Part shown: piece by piece, positions 53,311-58,626 of the stretch
How positions within the stretch are numbered: position 1 is the first letter of the stretch
Layout of the letters: each line of letters opens with the position of its first letter
NCBI GenBank assembly: GCA_015059485.1
Contig: SVAH01000008.1
Location: 1 to 58,626, forward strand
Source of the DNA: Bacillota bacterium
Lineage (GTDB): Bacteria > Bacillota_I > Bacilli_A > RF39 > UBA660
DNA: 58,626 bases
Direction: 5' to 3'
The notes under the pieces: generated by a model
What the model was told of the DNA's origin: nothing
Database searches by the model: none
The model's input: only the letters and a program-made list of their open reading frames with translations
Program-made: the position numbers and the translations under genes

Positions 53311-54459
53311 ATGGATTCAGTAACAATAAGAGATAAAGATGATATTGTAATGAGATTACTTCATTATTTTATAACTGAACAAAACTACTCACCAATAGTA
53401 GTACGTGGTTCAAGTAATGAAATATGGTTAGAAAATAACGAAGGACCTTATAGAATTATAAGAATAAATACAAATTATATACATAATGATGAACAGTTAA
53501 AAGTAGATGTTTATAAAACTAAATCAGTGATGAAGCAAATAAAAAGAAAAACATTATCATTAAAAATGAATGCATTAAATATTTTACTTGATTTAAATGA
53601 AGATGTAAAAATAAAAGATGTAAAAGATATAGATTTTATAAAAATAAAAAATGTTGATGATATATCTCAAAATGAGATGATAAGTATTTTCCCTAATATA
53701 AAAGAAAAAATTATAGATTCAGATAATAATCTGGATTTAATAATAAATATAACTAATGATATAAATAGAAAAACAGAGGAAGAAAATAGAATCTATGAAG
53801 ATACATTTACACCTAAAAAACCAATATTTACAAATCTTTTAATAGGAATATGTGTTGTAATGTTTATAGTTCTATTATTGTGTGGAGGTAATCCACTTGG
53901 TATTAGTGCAAATATATTATTATATTTTGGTGGAGTGTTAAAAAGTGAGGTTGTATCAGGAAGACTTTATTGCTTAATAACTGGTGCATTCCTACATGCA
54001 TCACTTTATCACATAGCCTTTAATATGTATGCACTATATATAATAGGAAATCAGTTAGAAAGCTATCTAGGAAAATTTAAATTTTTAGCAGTTTATTTAA
54101 TTAGTGCGATAAGTGCGAGTTTAATGTCATGCATATTTAATAGTAATGTAGTTTCAGTTGGAGCATCTGGAGCAATATTTGGCCTTTTAGGAAGTCTATT
54201 ATATTTTGGCTATCATTATAGATTATATTTAGGAAGTGTTTTAAGAACACAAATAATTCCATTAATTATTATTAATCTAATAATAGGATTTACATTTACA
54301 TCTATAGATAATTTTGCAAATATTGGAGGGCTAATTGGCGGCTATTTAACTACGATGGCATTAGGTATAAAAGGAAAATCTAGTAAATCAGAAATAATAA
54401 ATGGAACAATAACACTAATTATTTATATTTTGTTTATGGCATATATAGTTTTTAGATAA
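53311..54459 (+). CDS. Rhomboid family membrane protein, probably inactive (pseudoprotease)
   Basis: About 382 residues: an N-terminal soluble domain (1-165), then seven membrane segments of the GluP/YqgP type. The oxyanion-hole HxxxxHxxxN motif is present (His229, His234, Asn238 in HASLYHIAFN) and the serine is present (Ser286 in GASGAIFG). The catalytic histidine is not: where active rhomboids have A-H-x-G-G, this reads FANIGGLIGG with Asn337 (codon AAT, 54319-54321). Hydrolysis is therefore unlikely. I use ATG 53311, eight bases after GGAGG; the ATG at 53290 precedes that site. Confidence 0.85.
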   Translation: MDSVTIRDKDDIVMRLLHYFITEQNYSPIVVRGSSNEIWLENNEGPYRIIRINTNYIHNDEQLKVDVYKTKSVMKQIKRKTLSLKMNALNILLDLNEDVKIKDVKDIDFIKIKNVDDISQNEMISIFPNIKEKIIDSDNNLDLIINITNDINRKTEEENRIYEDTFTPKKPIFTNLLIGICVVMFIVLLLCGGNPLGISANILLYFGGVLKSEVVSGRLYCLITGAFLHASLYHIAFNMYALYIIGNQLESYLGKFKFLAVYLISAISASLMSCIFNSNVVSVGASGAIFGLLGSLLYFGYHYRLYLGSVLRTQIIPLIIINLIIGFTFTSIDNFANIGGLIGGYLTTMALGIKGKSSKSEIINGTITLIIYILFMAYIVFR

Positions 54460-54486
54460 AAGGTATTGTAAAAAATACCTTTTTTA
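54458..54486 (+). terminator. Terminator of the rhomboid gene
   Basis: 10-bp stem AAAAGGTATT/AATACCTTTT (54458-54467 with 54474-54483), loop GTAAAA, then T. It overlaps the stop codon. Confidence 0.8.
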
Positions 54487-54536
54487 TTTTATAATTAAAT
54501 AGGTTTTGAATATATAACATCAGGAAGTGGTAAATT

Positions 54537-55268
54537 ATGTTAATAGAAATAGAAGGAATAATTCTTAGTGAAACACCATATGGTGAGACGTCCAAAATAA
54601 TAAATGTAATTACAAAAGAAAAAGGTGTAATTGGAATAATGTGTAAGGGCGCCAAATCAATGAAATCACCTCTTAGAGCATTAACAATGCCTTATACTTA
54701 CTGCAATTTTTATATTTATTATAAAGAAAATAAATTATCTACACTAAAAGATATAGATTTAATAAATTCTTTCAATAGAATAAAACAAGATATAATGTTA
54801 ATCTCTTATGTAAATTATTTATCAGAATTAACATCACAAGTTGCTAAAACAGATTATAATGAAGACTTATTTAAAATATTTTCTAATTGTCTAATTAAAA
54901 TAGATATGGGATTTGATCCATTAGTTATTACTAATATTTTAGAAATAAAATACTTAGATTATTTAGGAATTTCTTTAAATTTAGATGGCTGTGTATCCTG
55001 TGGCAGTAATAAAGAAATTATAACTGTTGATGGAGATATGGGTGGATATATTTGTAAAAAGTGTTATAATAATGAAAAGATAGTAAACAGTAAAGTAATA
55101 AAACTTCTTAGAATGTATTATCTTATAGATATAAATCATATATCTGATATAAAAATAGAAGATAAAGTAAAACTAGAGATTAATTATTTTCTAAATAGAT
55201 ATTATGATAGATATACCGGGTTATATTTAAAAAGTAAAAAATTTTTAGATGAATTAAATAATATTTAA
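54537..55268 (+). CDS. recO: DNA repair protein RecO
   Basis: 243 residues: an N-terminal OB-fold (1-80; ETPYGETSKIINVITKEKG is the family signature), a helical domain, and a zinc finger (CVSCG ... CKKCY, about 158-180). RecO works with RecR to load RecA onto SSB-coated gaps. Length and domain order are normal. It follows the rhomboid terminator. The NlpC-like gene starts 13 bases downstream, so the two are cotranscribed. Confidence 0.93.
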   Translation: MLIEIEGIILSETPYGETSKIINVITKEKGVIGIMCKGAKSMKSPLRALTMPYTYCNFYIYYKENKLSTLKDIDLINSFNRIKQDIMLISYVNYLSELTSQVAKTDYNEDLFKIFSNCLIKIDMGFDPLVITNILEIKYLDYLGISLNLDGCVSCGSNKEIITVDGDMGGYICKKCYNNEKIVNSKVIKLLRMYYLIDINHISDIKIEDKVKLEINYFLNRYYDRYTGLYLKSKKFLDELNNI

Positions 55269-55281
55269 GTGTGAGGTAATA

Positions 55282-56427
55282 ATGACAAAAGTAAAAAGAA
55301 GACTAAGAGGTGTTGATTATTTAGTTATATTTTTAATATTTATTTTTAGTGTAATATTCTCTCTAACTGTACGCGAAAGATATAAAAAAAGAGAAATTTA
55401 TTTAATTAGTAATGTGGTTTCAAATAAGGGAATTTATCTTAATAAAAGTGAATATTATGTAGCTATTAATTCTGAAGTAGAACTTGATATAGATAATAAA
55501 TATAATATTAATTATAGTATTAGTTTCCCGAATAATGATATTTTAAGAGTAGAAAATAATAAAATAATTGCTAATAATTATGGAGACGTTAAATTTGAAA
55601 TAATTGTTGATAATGAAAAAATGGCTGAAGGTATAATTTATGTGATAAAAGGGCTAAGAAAAAGAGATAATGAATTTGATAAGACTAAAACTTATGTAAG
55701 TTGTAACGAATTTAGTGAAGAAGAAAATGAACTTTTAGATAAAGCATTAATTGATAGAGTAGATAGTGCTGGAAATATGACAAGAGCTGGAGTAGTTGAA
55801 GTAATAAGATTTATTACATTAGACTTTGATAGAAGAATAGCTTATTTTTATGAAAATGGAAGACTTAACAGTTATGGCCAAAGAAAAGTTGATGGTGAAG
55901 GAAGATATTATCATAAAGGATTATATATAAGTGAAAAAAAGTATGACGATATTGCTTATAAATTAACTGGCCCTGCATCTTGGGGATGTCCGTTAACTCA
56001 ATTTACAACTGCAGCAAGATATGGATTTTCATCAGGTGGTAAAATGCCTAATGGATTTGATTGTAGTGGATTTGTATCATGGGTTTTATATAATGGCGGA
56101 TTTGATGTTAATGATAGTGGAGCTGGAGATATTCCTTCAAGACATGATGATTTATATGATTTAGGTGAAAAAAGATTTTTAAATCAAGAGTTGCTAGATT
56201 CTGGGCTTGTTAAAGTTGGTGATTTAGTGGCATATTCAGGTCATATGGCAATTATTGGTGGAATAGATAATGAAGGGTACTATTATGTTGCAGAGAGTTT
56301 ACCAAACTTTAAAGGTGTAGTCTTAAATAAATATGACCAATATAAACTAAAAAATACATTTACACATATAATGCTTATGGATAGTGTATATAAAGAAGAT
56401 GGAAAACTTACAAATATGTGGTATTAA
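55282..56427 (+). CDS. NlpC/P60-like cysteine peptidase with N-terminal membrane anchor
   Basis: 381 residues: one membrane segment (about 14-31), a ~90-residue strand-rich Ig-like region, then a helical part and a C-terminal NlpC/P60 domain. The nucleophile is Cys261 in NGFDCSGFVSWVLY and the histidine His321 in YSGHMAIIGG, the family spacing. Such enzymes cut peptide bonds in cell-wall stem peptides. The anchor keeps it at the outer face of the membrane. AGGT with a short spacer precedes the ATG. Its place after recO does not suggest a specific role. Confidence 0.82.
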   Translation: MTKVKRRLRGVDYLVIFLIFIFSVIFSLTVRERYKKREIYLISNVVSNKGIYLNKSEYYVAINSEVELDIDNKYNINYSISFPNNDILRVENNKIIANNYGDVKFEIIVDNEKMAEGIIYVIKGLRKRDNEFDKTKTYVSCNEFSEEENELLDKALIDRVDSAGNMTRAGVVEVIRFITLDFDRRIAYFYENGRLNSYGQRKVDGEGRYYHKGLYISEKKYDDIAYKLTGPASWGCPLTQFTTAARYGFSSGGKMPNGFDCSGFVSWVLYNGGFDVNDSGAGDIPSRHDDLYDLGEKRFLNQELLDSGLVKVGDLVAYSGHMAIIGGIDNEGYYYVAESLPNFKGVVLNKYDQYKLKNTFTHIMLMDSVYKEDGKLTNMWY

Positions 56428-56430
56428 GTA

Positions 56431-56459
56431 TTGTAAAAATAGTAAAATTATCATATAAT
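56431..56459 (+). promoter_or_regulatory. Sigma-A promoter of the glyS T-box transcript
   Basis: TTGTAA (56431-56436), a 17-base spacer and a perfect TATAAT (56454-56459). Transcription should begin near 56466, which fixes how short the T-box leader is. Confidence 0.75.
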
Positions 56460-56465
56460 AAACGT

Positions 56466-56575
56466 ATACAAGCGATGATGAGCGTGGAAAACTCGGAGCT
56501 ATATAATAGAAAGTGATTCTTCTAAAGAATAAGTAAGGTGGAACCGCGGGAATACTCGTCCTTACATTATTTTTT
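56466..56575 (+). ncRNA. Miniature glycine T-box riboswitch
   Basis: The T-box core AAGGTGGAACCGCG is at 56535-56548. GTAAGG (56533-56538) and CCTTAC (56560-56565) form the terminator stem, followed by a T run, so control is at transcription. Between the start site and the core are only about 70 bases, against ~170-200 usually. My best Stem I is AGC (56471-56473) with GCT (56498-56500), an internal loop GATGAT on the left and GGA (56495-56497) on the right, then GAG/CTC (56480-56482 with 56492-56494). GGA would be the specifier for glycine, which fits glyS downstream. A 6-bp hairpin (56516-56530) fits Stem III. Pairings are by eye. Confidence 0.85.
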
Positions 56576-56604
56576 AGAAGTTTTTATTTTAAAGGAGGAA
56601 AAAT

Positions 56605-57152
56605 ATGAAAGTTTCAATTTCATCATCATCTAGAAAAAATATTGATGAACATTATATTGATGTAGCAAGAGAGACATCAAAAATTCTAGCACAAGAAGGA
56701 TTTGATTTAATATATGGAGGTTGCTCTGTATCAATGATGGGAGCTTGCTATGAAGAATTTAAAAAAGCAGGTAAACAAATTAATATATATACTACAAAAC
56801 TATATGAAGATGATCTTAATAATTTAGATTATGATTTTAGTGAAGTTTGTGATACAACTTTTGATTTAAAAAAGAGAATGTTTAATGATGGAGATATAAT
56901 TTTGATACTTCCTGGTGGACCAGGAACACTTGCAGAACTATTTGCATTTATGGAAGAAAAACGTTCTAATAGTAAGCCTGAAAAATGTTTAATTGTTTAT
57001 GATGATAATAATTTCTATGAAAAAACGTTTAGTATTCTTGCAGATTTTATTGCAAAAGGATTTGTTGGAAAAGAAATATATGACTTTATTAAAGTTGCTC
57101 ATAATATAGATGAATTTAGAAATATAATAGAAGAATTTAAGGAGGAAAAGTA

Positions 57153-57153
<1 letters not shown>
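56605..57153 (+). CDS. LOG family protein (putative nucleotide 5'-monophosphate phosphoribohydrolase)
   Basis: 182 residues with the LOG/lysine-decarboxylase-like Rossmann fold: [10 protein letters not shown] (37-46) and the PGGPGTLAE motif (103-111) that gives the family its name, with Arg91 and Glu111 in the expected places. LOG proteins release the free base from cytokinin or AMP-type nucleotides, and bacterial members are usually of unknown substrate. The sequence differs from the better-known TIGR00730 group (short N-terminus, KVSISSSS). It lies between the T-box and glyS, overlaps glyS by one base and so should be induced when charged tRNA-Gly is low. AAAGGAGG is upstream. Confidence 0.8.
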
Positions 57154-58532
<1,379 letters not shown>

Positions 58533-58553
58533 TTATAATAATTATAAGTTTTC

Positions 58554-58602
58554 AGACTGTTGACAAATATAGATATTATATTTGTATGACAGTCTTTTTT
58601 AT
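58554..58602 (+). terminator. Terminator of the glyS transcript
   Basis: AGACTGT pairs with ACAGTCT across a long stem whose inner arm is ACAAATATA/TATATTTGT, then T. A strong, large hairpin. Confidence 0.85.
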
Positions 58603-58626
58603 TATATAAAACCAAAATAAAAGAAT

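Overview
The window is about 58.6 kb of very AT-rich, gene-dense bacterial chromosome. Every gene but one lies on the + strand, no gap between genes exceeds 300 bases, and I see no rRNA, tRNA, CRISPR array or insertion sequence. The gene set points to an uncultured, low-GC member of the Bacillota, class Bacilli (Erysipelotrichia/RF39-like gut lineages are my best guess, not proven). The supports are the ireB-ruvX-DUF1292-mltG order, a DnaB/DnaI helicase-loading pair, spoIIGA-sigE with a SpoIIID-like regulator, a T-box before glyS, and A-type promoters of the form TTGNNN-17-TATAAT. TGA is used as a stop and tryptophan is TGG, so this is not a mycoplasma-code organism.

Layout. 1-840: 3' part of a surface protein with a C-type-lectin/FGE-like end, whose last ~120 bases look like the variable repeat of a diversity-generating retroelement. 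940-5520: ireB, ruvX, DUF1292, mltG and the wobble-uridine operon trmR-trhP1-trhP2. 5550-13280: greA, an unknown helical protein, trigger factor, cdsA, rseP, an Mbeg1-like hydrolase and small membrane proteins. 13300-16660: Rpn-type nuclease copy 1, then dnaB-dnaI. 16690-17430: a secreted coiled-coil protein behind a promoter whose spacer is a run of ten G, a probable phase-variation switch. 17430-19040: spoIIGA-sigE. 19090-24740: lepA, a SpoIIID-like regulator, hemW, fmt, rpsP, khpA. 24800-29790: two tandem giant prepilin-like surface proteins. 29800-32915: sufC, a very short sufD, sufS, sufU. 33680-38800: an FtsW/RodA/SpoVE protein (the only minus-strand gene), DUF4186, a DUF2130 nuclease-like protein, a CDF transporter and a BaiN-like flavoprotein. 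38800-43420: SWIM-SNF2 helicase, YneF, a small prepilin-like protein, rpoZ. 43500-46830: a DUF6056-like membrane protein and a TasA/camelysin-like surface protein with a duplicated domain. 46830-47920: Rpn copy 2. 47980-58600: dnaE, a MacB/FtsX-type ABC transporter, a rhomboid lacking its catalytic histidine, recO, an NlpC/P60-like hydrolase, and a miniature glycine T-box controlling a LOG-family gene and glyS.

Most of this is housekeeping in translation, envelope and replication. The unusual content is concentrated in cell-surface variation (poly-G promoter, candidate DGR variable repeat, giant pilins, repeated domains) and in the two Rpn genes. These are base-for-base the same over the nuclease part, differ after codon 245, and both carry a strong in-frame internal ribosome binding site that would give a 96-residue C-terminal protein, the arrangement described for Rpn toxin/intragenic antitoxin pairs.
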